A stretch of 64,000 bases of DNA from Methylocystis iwaonis (GTDB taxonomy: Bacteria; Pseudomonadota; Alphaproteobacteria; Rhizobiales; Beijerinckiaceae). Shown piece after piece: positions 1 through 8,242 of this stretch. The DNA lies in assembly GCF_027925385.1 (NCBI RefSeq), contig NZ_AP027142.1:248001-312000 (forward strand), read 5' to 3'. Each line of letters begins with the position of its first letter. Positions within the stretch are counted from its first letter, which is position 1. The notes below the pieces were generated by a model that was not told the DNA's origin, made no database searches, and saw nothing but the letters and a program-made list of their open reading frames with translations. The translations under genes and the position numbers were made by a program.

Positions 1-259
1 TGCCGGTCTTGTGGAGGTCGTCGAAGTCGAGCCTGATCGCGTAATTGCCGACCGGCGCGACGGCGATGATCGCGACATTGCGCTTGCCGCCTACGGTCTT
101 CTGGTCCGCCGGCGAATGGCCCTGCACCTCGGCGCTGGGGCTGCGCACCCGTAAAAGCTCCGCGCTCGTCGTGAAGCTCGCCCCATCGTCGAAGGAAATG
201 CGCAGATTATGGCCGTTGTCGAACAGGCGGATTTCGGTGGGCCAGGGTTCGGCGGTCAA
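1..259 (-). CDS. DUF971 domain protein (GBBH-like N-terminal domain), partial
   Basis: The minus strand reads as a small protein whose C-terminus runs off the left edge; 86 codons are visible. It has the DUF971 pattern: LRVRSPSAEVQGH, then a GKRNV step and VGNYAIRLDFDD. This fold is shared with the N-terminal domain of gamma-butyrobetaine hydroxylase and is a small metal-binding domain in several Fe-S related proteins. The start is the TTG at 257-259, with GGAG seven bases upstream; no in-frame ATG is available. It is divergent from moaA. A role near molybdenum cofactor or Fe-S metabolism is only suggested by the neighbour. Family assignment is firm; function is unknown. Confidence 0.8.
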   Translation of the reverse strand, partial: MTAEPWPTEIRLFDNGHNLRISFDDGASFTTSAELLRVRSPSAEVQGHSPADQKTVGGKRNVAIIAVAPVGNYAIRLDFDDLHKTG

Positions 260-454
260 GTGAGGGCTCCAATGATGCGCCCCGCGGCGCGGTTGGGGGA
301 AAGCCTATTACGGCGCGAAATCTGCCGCCAGCCCGCCGGTCTTATTGGAAATCCCGATGGCTGCACGGAAATTGCTGGCTTCACGGCTTTGACGGACAGC
401 AATATATGAAAGGATCAAGACGGCGCGCGACCGTCCCCGAGGAAGCCTAACCAG

Positions 455-1492
455 ATGAACGCCCATGCCCATCGGCCCGCGATCGCGGCGCCCGCGCCGC
501 TTATAGATCCATTCGGGCGCGCGGTTTCCTATGTGCGCGTCTCGGTGACAGACCGCTGCGATTTCCGCTGCGTCTATTGCATGGCGGAGCACATGACGTT
601 CCTGCCGCGCAAAGACCTGCTGACGCTCGAAGAGCTGGACCGCCTCTGCACGGCCTTCATTGCGCGCGGCACGAAGAAGCTGCGCATCACCGGCGGCGAG
701 CCGCTGGTGCGCCATGATCTGATGAAGCTCTTCCGCGCGCTGTCGCGCCACCTCGTCTCCGGCAAGCTCGAGGAGCTGACGCTCACCACCAATGGCTCGC
801 AGCTCGCGCGCTTCGCTTCGCAGCTTGTCGATTGCGGGGTTGAGCGCATCAATGTCTCGCTCGACACGCTGGACCCGGACCGCTTCCGGGCGCTGACCCG
901 CACGGGCGACCATGCGCGGGTGCTGGCGGGGATCGACGCTGCGCTGAAGGCGGGGTTGAAGGTCAAGCTCAACGCCGTGGCGCTCAAGGGCGTGAACGAG
1001 GATGAATTCGTCCCCCTCGTGCGCTTCGCGCATGAGCGCGGCATGGACATGACCTTCATCGAGGTCATGCCACTCGGCGAGATCGACGGGCCGGCGCGGG
1101 TCGATCAATATCTGCCGATGACGCAGGTGCGCGACAGGCTCTCGGAAGCGCTCACCCTCACCGAGATCGACTATCGCACCGGCGGCCCGGCTCGCTATAT
1201 GCGCGCTGAGGAGACCGGCGGGCGCGTCGGTTTCATCACGCCCCTCACCCATAATTTCTGCGAGAGCTGCAACCGCGTCCGCGTCACCTGCACCGGCACG
1301 CTCTACATGTGCCTCGGCCAGGAAGACGCCGCCGATCTGCGCGCGCCGCTGCGCGACAGCGGCGACGACGCCCTGCTCCACGCCGCCATCGAGGCCGCGA
1401 TTTTGCGTAAGCCCAAGGGTCATGACTTCGTCATCGACCGGGCGACCCAGATTCCGGCGGTCTCCCGCCATATGAGCACGACAGGCGGTTGA
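455..1492 (+). CDS. moaA: GTP 3',8-cyclase MoaA (molybdenum cofactor biosynthesis)
   Basis: Radical SAM enzyme for the first step of molybdopterin synthesis, converting GTP to 3',8-cyclo-GTP with MoaC as partner. The 345-residue protein has the N-terminal cluster motif CDFRCVYC (Cys35, 39, 42), the SAM-binding TGGEPL motif, and the C-terminal cluster [11 protein letters not shown] with a further Cys 13 residues on. It ends in the typical Gly-Gly, which is needed for activity in characterised MoaA. The ATG at 455 follows GAGGA. The next gene starts four bases after the stop, so the two are probably cotranscribed. Length and motifs are normal for the family. Confidence 0.97.
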   Translation: MNAHAHRPAIAAPAPLIDPFGRAVSYVRVSVTDRCDFRCVYCMAEHMTFLPRKDLLTLEELDRLCTAFIARGTKKLRITGGEPLVRHDLMKLFRALSRHLVSGKLEELTLTTNGSQLARFASQLVDCGVERINVSLDTLDPDRFRALTRTGDHARVLAGIDAALKAGLKVKLNAVALKGVNEDEFVPLVRFAHERGMDMTFIEVMPLGEIDGPARVDQYLPMTQVRDRLSEALTLTEIDYRTGGPARYMRAEETGGRVGFITPLTHNFCESCNRVRVTCTGTLYMCLGQEDAADLRAPLRDSGDDALLHAAIEAAILRKPKGHDFVIDRATQIPAVSRHMSTTGG

Positions 1493-1496
1493 GAGA

Positions 1497-2378
1497 ATGT
1501 CCGTTTCGAAGAATGTCGCTTTTCTGGGCCTCGGCGTCATGGGTTTCCCCATGGCGGGGCATCTCGCCCGGGGCGGCCACAAAATCACAGTCTATAATCG
1601 CACGACGGCGAAGGCCGAGAAATTTGCTGCGCTGCAGCAAGGTGCAGCAAAATGGGCCCCTACCCCCCGCGAGGCCGCCGAGGGGGCTGATTTCGTCTTT
1701 ACCTGCGTCGGCAATGACGACGATTTGCGCTCGGTGACGCTCGGACCGGACGGCGCCTTCGGCGGCATGACGGAAGGCGCCATTTTCGTCGACCATACGA
1801 CCGCCTCGGCGCAAATCGCCCGCGAGCTTTATGCGGAAGCAAAGAGCCGCGGCCTCGGCGCCATCGACGCGCCGATCTCCGGCGGACAGGCGGGGGCGGA
1901 GAATGGCGCGCTCACGGTCATGTGCGGGGCGGAGCCGGAGATTTTCGCGCGCGCTGAGCCGGTGATCGCCTCTTATGCCCGCGCCTGCCGGTTGATGGGG
2001 CCTCCGGGCGCGGGGCAGCTCACCAAAATGGTGAACCAGATCACTATTGCGGGCTTGATCCAGAGCCTCTCGGAGGCGCTGCATTTCGCCAAAGCGTCGG
2101 GCCTCGACGCGACTGCCGTCATGGACCTTCTGAAGAATGGCGCGGCGCAATCCTGGCAGATGGAAAACCGCACCAAGACCATGCTCGCCGGCGAATTCGA
2201 CCATGGCTTCGCCGTCGAATGGATGCGCAAGGACCTCGCCATCTGCCTGGCGGAAGCGCGTCGCAATGGCGCCAAGCTCCCTGTCGCGGCGCTGGTCGAC
2301 CAGTTCTACGCCGAGGTCGAGACGATGGGCGGCAAGCGCTGGGATACCTCCAGCCTGCTCGCGCGGCTGGAGAAGTAA
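1497..2378 (+). CDS. NAD(P)-binding beta-hydroxyacid dehydrogenase family oxidoreductase
   Basis: A 293-residue member of the 3-hydroxyisobutyrate/6-phosphogluconate dehydrogenase superfamily. The Rossmann motif GLGVMGFPMAGHLA is at residues 9-22. The substrate-binding segment DAPISGGQAGAENG lies near residue 123, and the catalytic Lys region GAGQLTKMVNQ near residue 165. It probably reduces or oxidises a small beta-hydroxyacid or succinic semialdehyde-type substrate in the cytoplasm. Substrate cannot be set from sequence: 3-hydroxyisobutyrate, tartronate semialdehyde and glyoxylate/succinic semialdehyde are all possible. It starts four bases after moaA stops. Confidence 0.88.
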   Translation: MSVSKNVAFLGLGVMGFPMAGHLARGGHKITVYNRTTAKAEKFAALQQGAAKWAPTPREAAEGADFVFTCVGNDDDLRSVTLGPDGAFGGMTEGAIFVDHTTASAQIARELYAEAKSRGLGAIDAPISGGQAGAENGALTVMCGAEPEIFARAEPVIASYARACRLMGPPGAGQLTKMVNQITIAGLIQSLSEALHFAKASGLDATAVMDLLKNGAAQSWQMENRTKTMLAGEFDHGFAVEWMRKDLAICLAEARRNGAKLPVAALVDQFYAEVETMGGKRWDTSSLLARLEK

Positions 2379-2384
2379 CAGCCG

Positions 2385-2472
2385 CCCGTCATTGCGAGCG
2401 AAGCGAAGCAATCCAGCAGCCGAGCGGAGGCTCTGGATTGCTTCGTCGCCTTCGGCTCCGCGCAATGACGGG
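2385..2472. repeat. Dispersed palindromic repeat, GTCATTGCGAG family, copy 1
   Basis: About 88 bases with inverted arms: CCGTCATTGCGAGCGAAGC on the left and a matching GCGCAATGACGG on the right, with an inner AGCAATCCAG/CTGGATTGCT pair. Near-identical elements occur at 9754, 28241, 36280 and 62464. All lie between genes, often just after a stop codon. Transcribed, it would form a long hairpin and could act as a 3' mRNA stabiliser or terminator-like structure. Confidence 0.9.
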
Positions 2473-2506
2473 CCACTTTCCGTTTGAATAGCTCGCATTG
2501 GCGCTT

Positions 2507-2546
2507 GTCATTCCCGATCGCTCGCTGCGCGAGCGTCGGGAATGAC
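2507..2546. repeat. Short palindromic repeat, GTCATTCCCGA family
   Basis: A 40-base near-perfect palindrome: GTCATTCCCGA, GCTCG and loop, CGAGC, TCGGGAATGAC. A second degenerate hairpin with GCTCGCGGCGCGAGCG and a GGAATGAC end follows to about 2604. The larger element at 8089-8193 has the same ends. Intergenic, with no coding potential. Confidence 0.8.
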
Positions 2547-2787
2547 ACCCAACCAATCAAGCGGAACCCGCGCTGGTTTGCTCGCGGCGCGAGCGCTGGA
2601 ATGACTGCGGCCAAGGTTGAGCATTAAGGCGCAAATATGGCCGGTCGTGGCTAAGAATGAATTTTTCTGTGGCTTGGATGCAACCATTTCTACGGCTCGG
2701 CGTTTCCCCCCGACAAAAAAAGGAACACCCAAGGGCATTCGGCTCTGGGACAAGTCCTGCCGCAAACCTGTTCGGGGGGAGGCTGTT

Positions 2788-3102
2788 ATGGCCGTCACGC
2801 GCGAAAGCCCGTTTGCAAGCCGCTCGTCGCGGATTGTCCTTGGTTTCACGGTCGCCTTTGGGCTCTGCGCCGCCGTCGCCGCGGCCCCCACCGCGCCGAC
2901 CCTGAAGGGACAATCCCCCGCAGCCGTCAAGGCGGCGGTGAGCCTCAATGACGATGGCCTGCGCCCGCTCGCGCGTGGACCGGCGATCAGGGTGGGACGC
3001 GCCTATGGCGCCGAGGACGAAGACTGCACGCTCGTTCTGAAACCAAGCACAGACGAGAAGGGTCGCGTCCGCTACATGCGCAGCGTGACCTGCGCCAACT
3101 GA
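2788..3102 (+). CDS. Small exported hypothetical protein
   Basis: A 104-residue protein with no family that I recognise. The ATG at 2788 is preceded by a strong GGGGGGAGG, so I prefer it to upstream in-frame starts. Residues 1-33 look like a Sec signal: a basic N-terminus, a hydrophobic stretch VLGFTVAFGLCAAVAAA, and a cleavage site near AAA-PTAP. The mature part is about 70 residues with two Cys (EDCTLVL and SVTCAN), possibly a disulfide. It is followed by an intrinsic terminator and flanked by repeats, so it appears monocistronic. A small periplasmic protein is inferred. Confidence 0.65.
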   Translation: MAVTRESPFASRSSRIVLGFTVAFGLCAAVAAAPTAPTLKGQSPAAVKAAVSLNDDGLRPLARGPAIRVGRAYGAEDEDCTLVLKPSTDEKGRVRYMRSVTCAN

Positions 3103-3142
3103 GCGCAGGGCGTTCCAACTCGCGCGGTCGAAGGCCGACTGG

Positions 3143-3185
3143 AAGGCGAAGGCGGCTCGCAACGAGCGCCTCGCCTTCTGTTTTT
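3143..3185 (+). terminator. Intrinsic terminator after the small exported protein
   Basis: Inverted repeat AAGGCGAAGGCGGCTCG / CGAGCGCCTCGCCTT around a CAA loop, followed by CTGTTTTT. The stem pairs almost completely and the T-run is on the plus strand, so it ends the gene that stops at 3102. Confidence 0.85.
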
Positions 3186-3196
3186 AAGCGCCTTTT

Positions 3197-3580
3197 CTAA
3201 TAATTGTTCACGTCGGTCCTTGGAAAACCATTGCCTTTGTAGATCAGCTCCGCCTGCCAGGAACGCGCCGCCGCGTAAGACAGGCAGTCGCCCATGTTCA
3301 AACCGCTGCGCCCTGCGCCGTATTTTTCGCGGGCCAAGGCCGCAAGCGGCATCATTTCCGGGGTCACGGAACGGATTTGAACCCCGAGGCTAAGGGCTGT
3401 GGCTTCCGCGATTTCGAGAGCTTCTGTAGGGGTAACCCCAAGCTCGCGAACAAGCGCCAGCGAGGTCTCGAAGATAGCGACGCAAGTTGTTGCGGCCTCG
3501 GCGTCAGCGATCTGTTCCGCCAGGGCTTGCCAGTCCTCTTCCTCAAGGATAATCGCGGTCAGCGCGCTTGTCTCAACCAT
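3197..3580 (-). CDS. PIN-domain ribonuclease toxin, VapC type
   Basis: A 127-residue PIN domain, normal size for VapC toxins, which are Mg-dependent RNases cutting tRNA or rRNA. Acidic residues are at the N-terminus (VETSALTAII), in the middle (FETSLAL) and near the C-terminus (LNMGDCLSYAAA). The first active-site position is Glu3, where most VapC proteins have Asp. It starts nine bases downstream of its antitoxin gene on the same strand, the usual antitoxin-first order. Confidence 0.85.
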   Translation of the reverse strand: MVETSALTAIILEEEDWQALAEQIADAEAATTCVAIFETSLALVRELGVTPTEALEIAEATALSLGVQIRSVTPEMMPLAALAREKYGAGRSGLNMGDCLSYAAARSWQAELIYKGNGFPRTDVNNY

Positions 3581-3589
3581 GACGAGGGC

Positions 3590-3832
3590 TCATTCCGTCT
3601 CGCCCCATTCGCGATTGAAAAATGCCTTATCAGCCTTCTCCCCGGTGCGGCCGGCGGCGCGCACGCGAGCGTGAATGGCGGCAAGGCGCAAGGCGACCGG
3701 TTGCGCGCGCTGGTCGCGCTCCAAGGCTTCCTGACAGGCGACTTTGACGGCCTCGGTCAGCGTGAGCTTTCGGACCTTGGCGAGCGCTCGGACTGCGGCC
3801 GTCGCCTCCTCGTCCTCGATATGAAGGGGCAT
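3590..3832 (-). CDS. VapB-type antitoxin (Rv0623/PSK-operon family)
   Basis: An 80-residue protein with the short N-terminal DNA-binding segment typical of the Rv0623-like antitoxins (residues 1-45, including [17 protein letters not shown]), and a basic/aromatic C-terminal tail ([10 protein letters not shown]) that would occupy the toxin cleft. It lies directly upstream of the PIN toxin gene. An AT-rich stretch at about 3845-3885, the likely shared promoter/operator, precedes it. Confidence 0.82.
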   Translation of the reverse strand: MPLHIEDEEATAAVRALAKVRKLTLTEAVKVACQEALERDQRAQPVALRLAAIHARVRAAGRTGEKADKAFFNREWGETE

Positions 3833-3999
3833 GGTGGCGCCTCAATATCTGTAGACGTGTTGATGATAATTTATACACCGCTCGAATAAGCCGCAACGCT
3901 GTTAAGCCCAATCATAGGCCACACTCAGCGTTGACGCCCCCCGCGCCGCTCCCTACTGTGCCCCGCTTCCCACACACGCTCGATGGTTGCGCCTCGCAC

Positions 4000-5685
4000 A
4001 TGCCCGCTTCGTTGACCTTTTCGCCCGAACTTCTCGACGCCGCGCGCGTTTCTCCCGCCTGGCCTTTCGAGGAGGCGAAGAAGCTCGTCAAAAGGGTGAA
4101 GGACAGCGGCCAGACCTCCGTCCTGTTCGAGACAGGCTATGGCCCCTCGGGCCTGCCGCATATCGGCACTTTCGGCGAAGTGGCCCGCACCAGCATGGTG
4201 CGCCGAGCTTTCGAGGTGCTGACCGAAGGCAGGATCGCGACGCGCCTCATCGCCTTCTCCGACGACATGGACGGGCTACGCAAGGTTCCCGACAACATCC
4301 CCAACAAGGAGCTGGTCGCGGCCCATCTCGGCAAGCCGCTGACGCAGGTGCCGGACCCTTTCGGCACGCATGACAGCTTCGGCGCGCATAACAACGCGCG
4401 GCTGCGCGCCTTTCTCGACGCCTTCGGCTTCGACTATGAATTCGCCTCCTCGACCGACTATTACAAAGGCGGACGCTTCGATGCAGCGTTGAAGCATATG
4501 CTCGCCCGCTATGATGCGGTCATGAAGATCATGCTGCCGAGCTTCCGCGAGGAGCGCGCGGCGACCTATTCGCCCTTCCTGCCGATTCACCCCAGGACCG
4601 GCGTTGTCATGCAGGTCGCGCTCACCGGCATGGACCCCGAGGCGGGCACGATCGACTGGGCCGATCCGGAAACGGGCGAAAAATTCACGAGCCCCGTCAC
4701 CGGCGGCCATTGCAAGCTGCAATGGAAGCCCGACTGGGCCATGCGCTGGTACGCGCTCGGCGTCGATTACGAGATGGCCGGCAAGGATTTGATCGACTCG
4801 GTCAAGCTCTCGGGCCAGATCGTGCGCGCGCTCGGCGGCCGGCCGCCGGAGGGCTTCAATTACGAGCTCTTCCTCGACGAGAAGGGCCAGAAGATTTCGA
4901 AGTCGAAGGGCAATGGCCTGACGATCGAGGAATGGCTCACCTACGCCAGCCCCGAGAGCCTCGCCCAGTTCATGTTCCAAAAGCCAACCGCCGCGAAGCG
5001 CCTCTCTTTCGACGTGATTCCGCGCGCCGTGGACGATTATCTGAATTTCCTCGACGCCTATCAGCGCCAGGATTGGAAGAACCGCCTCGGCAATCCGGTC
5101 TGGCACATTCACGCCGGCAATCCGCCGCCGCCCGAGACGCTCGCCCATGAGGGCGAGGCGAAGGGGACGAGCGTCTCCTTCTCGATGCTGCTCAATCTCG
5201 CCGCCGTCGCCAATGCCGAGGACCCGGCGGTGCTCTGGGGCTTCCTGCGGCGCTATGCGCCCTCCGCCTCACCGGAGAACCATCCGCATCTCGACAAGCT
5301 CGTGGGCTATGCGGTCGCTTACTTTCGCGACTTCGTGAAGCCGGCGAAGCAATATCGCGCGGCCGACGAGGTCGAGCGCGAAGTGCTGCAGAAGATCGAC
5401 GCGGTGCTCGGCGCGCTGCCGCAAAGCGCCACGGCGGAAGACATTCAGACCGCCCTCTACGACGTCGGCCGCGCCGTGCCGCGCTACCAGGATTTCGCCG
5501 CCAAGAACGCGACGCCGGAGCGGCCGGGCGTCTCCAATGATTTCTTCAACATGCTCTACGAGGTGCTGCTCGGCGAGAAGAAAGGTCCGCGTTTCGGCTC
5601 CTTCACCGCGCTTTATGGCGTCGCGAACACGCGCAAGCTGATCGACGACGCGCTTGCCGGCGCCTTTGTGAGGTCGGCCGCCTGA
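4000..5685 (+). CDS. lysK: Lysyl-tRNA synthetase, class I
   Basis: Charges tRNA-Lys with lysine. It is the class I (archaeal-type) enzyme used by many alphaproteobacteria instead of class II LysS. The HIGH-type motif is PSGLPHIGT around residue 50 and the KMSKS-type motif is KISKSKG. The 561-residue length is normal. I choose the ATG at 4000 because family similarity begins right after it ([20 protein letters not shown]); a TTG at 3931 would add 23 residues without homology. The stop overlaps the next gene by one base, suggesting coupling. Confidence 0.95.
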   Translation: MPASLTFSPELLDAARVSPAWPFEEAKKLVKRVKDSGQTSVLFETGYGPSGLPHIGTFGEVARTSMVRRAFEVLTEGRIATRLIAFSDDMDGLRKVPDNIPNKELVAAHLGKPLTQVPDPFGTHDSFGAHNNARLRAFLDAFGFDYEFASSTDYYKGGRFDAALKHMLARYDAVMKIMLPSFREERAATYSPFLPIHPRTGVVMQVALTGMDPEAGTIDWADPETGEKFTSPVTGGHCKLQWKPDWAMRWYALGVDYEMAGKDLIDSVKLSGQIVRALGGRPPEGFNYELFLDEKGQKISKSKGNGLTIEEWLTYASPESLAQFMFQKPTAAKRLSFDVIPRAVDDYLNFLDAYQRQDWKNRLGNPVWHIHAGNPPPPETLAHEGEAKGTSVSFSMLLNLAAVANAEDPAVLWGFLRRYAPSASPENHPHLDKLVGYAVAYFRDFVKPAKQYRAADEVEREVLQKIDAVLGALPQSATAEDIQTALYDVGRAVPRYQDFAAKNATPERPGVSNDFFNMLYEVLLGEKKGPRFGSFTALYGVANTRKLIDDALAGAFVRSAA

Positions 5686-6233
5686 TGCGCGCCGCCGACG
5701 CGGATATACTCGTCATTCCGGGTTATCTCGGCTCGGAACCGGACCATTGGCAGAGCCGCTGGGAGCAGAAGCTGTCGACCGCCCGCCGGGTCGAACAGCG
5801 CGACTGGGCGAGCCCTAACCGGGCGGAATGGGTCGAGGCGATCTCCCGGGACATTCGCTTGGCCAAGCGGCCGGTGGTGCTCGTCGCCCATTCCCTCGGG
5901 GTTATTGCTGCGCTTTATGCTGCGCAGCAATTTGGTGAAAAGATCGCCGGGGCATTCCTGGTTGCGCCGCCGTCCGAGGCGGTCCTGCGCGAGATGCCGA
6001 CGATCGACTCCGCCTTTTTGCCCATCCCGCGCGCCCGCCTGCCATTCCCGGCGATCGTGGTCGGCAGCAACGACGATCCTTATTCCGATGCTTCTTTTGC
6101 GCAGAACCTGGCGCAGGACATCGGCGCGCGTTTCATCGACGCTGGCGCGGCCGGGCATATCAATGTCGACAGCGGCCACGGCCCCTGGCCGGAGGGATCG
6201 CTGGCCTTCGCGCATTTTGTAGCAAAGCTGTAG
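5685..6233 (+). CDS. RBBP9/YdeN-family serine hydrolase
   Basis: A 182-residue small alpha/beta hydrolase. It has the family opening ILVIPGYLGSEPDHWQSRWE, the nucleophile elbow AHSLGV (Ser about residue 70), the acidic residue in SNDDPY, and the His-containing end AGHINVDSGHGPWPEG. The cytosolic esterase substrate is unknown. The ATG overlaps the lysK stop (TGATG), so the two are almost certainly cotranscribed. Confidence 0.9.
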   Translation: MRAADADILVIPGYLGSEPDHWQSRWEQKLSTARRVEQRDWASPNRAEWVEAISRDIRLAKRPVVLVAHSLGVIAALYAAQQFGEKIAGAFLVAPPSEAVLREMPTIDSAFLPIPRARLPFPAIVVGSNDDPYSDASFAQNLAQDIGARFIDAGAAGHINVDSGHGPWPEGSLAFAHFVAKL

Positions 6234-6241
6234 GGCGCCCT

Positions 6242-6301
6242 TGGACCGCGAGCCTTCAGGCTCGCCCAGGCTTAGATGCGCGCCTGAAGGCGCGCGGTCC
6301 A
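6242..6301. repeat. Palindromic intergenic repeat (TGGACCGCG family)
   Basis: A 60-base inverted repeat between two plus-strand genes. The arms TGGACCGCG-AGCCTTCAGGCTCG and CGCGCCTGAAGGCGCGCGGTCCA pair around a 14-base loop. No T-run follows, so it is a repeat element rather than a classic terminator. Only one copy is in this window. Confidence 0.75.
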
Positions 6302-6341
6302 CGAGGAACGAACTCTCAGCGGCTCCCGGCGTTAGCCCCCT

Positions 6342-6965
6342 ATGTCCGAGTTCGTCACCCTCGCGGCGCTCGCCGGCGAGGAAGAAATCTGCACGCGCTG
6401 CCCGCTCTATCGCAACGCGACGCAAGCCGTCCCCGGCGAGGGGCCGCGCGGCGCGCGGGTCATGCTTGTCGGCGAGCAGCCGGGCGATGTGGAGGACCTC
6501 TCGGGCCGTCCTTTCGTCGGCCCCGCTGGGCGTCTCCTCGACAAGGCGCTGGCCAAGGTCCATCTGCCCCGCGAAGAGTGCTTCGTCACCAATGCGGTGA
6601 AACATTTCAAATTCGAGCCGCGCGGCAAGCGCCGCCTGCACAAGAAGCCGGACGCCGGCGAAATCGACGCCTGCCGCTGGTGGCTGGAGCAAGAGCGGGG
6701 GCTCGTCGGGCCGGGGCTCATCGTGGCGATGGGCGTCACGGCGATAAGAGGCGTGCTCGGCCGCTCCGAACCCGTCTCGCGGCTGCGCGGGCGCCTGATC
6801 GACCTCGATGAAAAGGCCAAATTCCTCGCCACCATCCACCCCTCTTTTCTGCTGCGGCTTCAGGAAGAAGAAGATAAGCGCAGGGAGTGGACGCGCTTTC
6901 TCGGCGATCTGGAGATCGCCGCGGAATGGACGCGGGCGGGTGATGGATTGGTTTCGAATGGATAG
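6342..6965 (+). CDS. udgX: Uracil-DNA glycosylase superfamily protein, UdgX type
   Basis: Recognises uracil in DNA. UdgX is the unusual UDG class that becomes covalently bound to the abasic site through a His in an extra loop. The 207-residue protein shows motif A GEQPGDVED (44-52), N-terminal Cys17 and Cys20 plus later Cys for a 4Fe-4S cluster, VTNAVKHFKF, the loop KRRLH (96-100), and the HPSFLLR motif near the end. The KRRLH loop matches the KRRIH loop of the Mycobacterium enzyme, His100 being the expected crosslinking residue. The downstream gene overlaps it slightly. Confidence 0.88.
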   Translation: MSEFVTLAALAGEEEICTRCPLYRNATQAVPGEGPRGARVMLVGEQPGDVEDLSGRPFVGPAGRLLDKALAKVHLPREECFVTNAVKHFKFEPRGKRRLHKKPDAGEIDACRWWLEQERGLVGPGLIVAMGVTAIRGVLGRSEPVSRLRGRLIDLDEKAKFLATIHPSFLLRLQEEEDKRREWTRFLGDLEIAAEWTRAGDGLVSNG

Positions 6966-8052
6966 ACGCTTCAGGCTTTTCTGCGCAGTCCTCCTTCTTT
7001 CAACGCCCGCCCACGCAGAGCTTCTCGCATTCGAAGAGGCGGTCTCCGACGTCCATGCGACGCTGAAAATTGAGGGCAAGGAATACCGCCTCGACGCGAA
7101 AATGCTGCGCACAAAAGCGGCGGCGCCGCCCGGCGTCTTGCTGATCGACGCCGCGCAAAATGAGGATCTCGCGGCGACGGCGCTGGGGCGCGGGATGAAT
7201 GTCTTTGCGCTGGATCTCGCCAAGCTGCCGGCGCCGGCTCGCGCCCAGGCGCTGCGCGATCTGCTGCCGCGTCTGCGTGAGACGACCCGCGCCAAGAGGG
7301 TTCTCGCGCGCGGCGCCGGCGAAACGGGCGCGACTCTCGCCGAGGCGGGGGCGCTGTTCGACGGGCTTTTGCTGCAGGACGCCCGCGCGGCAAACGGACC
7401 GCGCAGCATCGAGACTTGGGGGAGCGACGCCTATTGGCGCGCCCCACCGCCGCCCGCGCCGGCAGGGCCGGACGACGCCAATCTCCGCCGCTTCTTTATC
7501 GCCGGAACGACGACAATTGCGGGCGCCAATTGCCTCGGCCCTCTCAATACGCGCTCGCAAGCCCCAGCGCTGCGGGCGCTGCTCGTCGTGCTGGACGATT
7601 GGACCAAGGGCGTGAAGCCGCCAGCCTCGCGCGCCCCGGCTGTGGCCGATCTCGTCGACGCCCGCAAGCTCGTCTGGCCGAAAATCGCCGCGCTGCCGGC
7701 GCCGCCCTCAGGAGAGCGACTCGTTCCCAAAATCGACGCCGACGGGAATGAGTCAGCGGGCCTGCGCCTGCCCGATCAGGCGCTGCCGATCGCGACTTTC
7801 ACCGGATTTGGCGCGCAAAAAGATAAAGCCGGCGCCGGCTGCGCGGCGGGCGTAGCTCTACCTTTTCCCTCGACGAAGACGGACCGCGAAAAAACCGGCG
7901 ATCCCCGCCCCTCGCTCGTCGAGCGCTATGGCTCGCGCGCCTATTTCGTCGCGACCATGCGGATTGTCGCCGACAAGCTCGTCAAGGAGCGGCTGCTTCT
8001 GAAGGAGGACGCCGACGCTTATGTCGCGGCCGCGAGGACCGCGCCTTTTTAG
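6943..8052 (+). CDS. Exported alpha/beta-hydrolase-domain protein (Abhydrolase_10-like)
   Basis: A 369-residue protein with a signal peptide (LFCAVLLLSTPAHA, cleavage before ELLAF). The C-terminal half carries the pattern of the 'alpha/beta hydrolase domain-containing' family: PKIDADGNESAGLRLPDQA, TFTGF, GDPRPSLVERYGS and a last Ala/Leu-rich helix. A clear nucleophile elbow is not seen. The ATG at 6943 overlaps the udgX 3' end by 23 bases; an ATG at 6958 is an alternative. Periplasmic location and a hydrolase-like role are inferred; substrate is unknown. Confidence 0.7.
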   Translation: MDWFRMDRRFRLFCAVLLLSTPAHAELLAFEEAVSDVHATLKIEGKEYRLDAKMLRTKAAAPPGVLLIDAAQNEDLAATALGRGMNVFALDLAKLPAPARAQALRDLLPRLRETTRAKRVLARGAGETGATLAEAGALFDGLLLQDARAANGPRSIETWGSDAYWRAPPPPAPAGPDDANLRRFFIAGTTTIAGANCLGPLNTRSQAPALRALLVVLDDWTKGVKPPASRAPAVADLVDARKLVWPKIAALPAPPSGERLVPKIDADGNESAGLRLPDQALPIATFTGFGAQKDKAGAGCAAGVALPFPSTKTDREKTGDPRPSLVERYGSRAYFVATMRIVADKLVKERLLLKEDADAYVAAARTAPF

Positions 8053-8088
8053 GGATTGGGCGCGCGTCCATCTTTCAGCAAAGCCCGC

Positions 8089-8193
8089 TGTCATTCCCGA
8101 CGCCCGCGAAGCGGGCGATCGGGAATCCAGAGCAAAACCAGCGCTTTTGTCGCTCTGGATTCCCGGTCGGGCTTTCAGCCCGCCGGGAATGAC
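8089..8193. repeat. Palindromic repeat, GTCATTCCCGA family, long form
   Basis: About 105 bases of nested inverted repeats: outer ends TGTCATTCCCG and CGGGAATGACG, and an inner pair GGGAATCCAGAGC / GCTCTGGATTCCC around AAAACCAGCGCTTTTGTC. It lies between convergent genes and may serve as a bidirectional hairpin. It shares ends with 2507-2546. Confidence 0.85.
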
Positions 8194-8242
8194 GAACCCC
8201 GACGCGCGCCATTCAAGCCGATGAATGCATGGACAGCGCGCC

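Noticed and set aside
308..1588. A 426-codon open frame on the minus strand across moaA
   Set aside because: It lies antisense to the clear moaA gene, has Arg/His/Leu-biased composition typical of the reverse frame of GC-rich genes, and matches no family.
5613..7409. A 598-codon minus-strand open frame over lysK, the RBBP9-type hydrolase and udgX
   Set aside because: It spans three well-supported plus-strand genes in shadow frame; low-complexity Ser/Arg/Ala composition, no domain.
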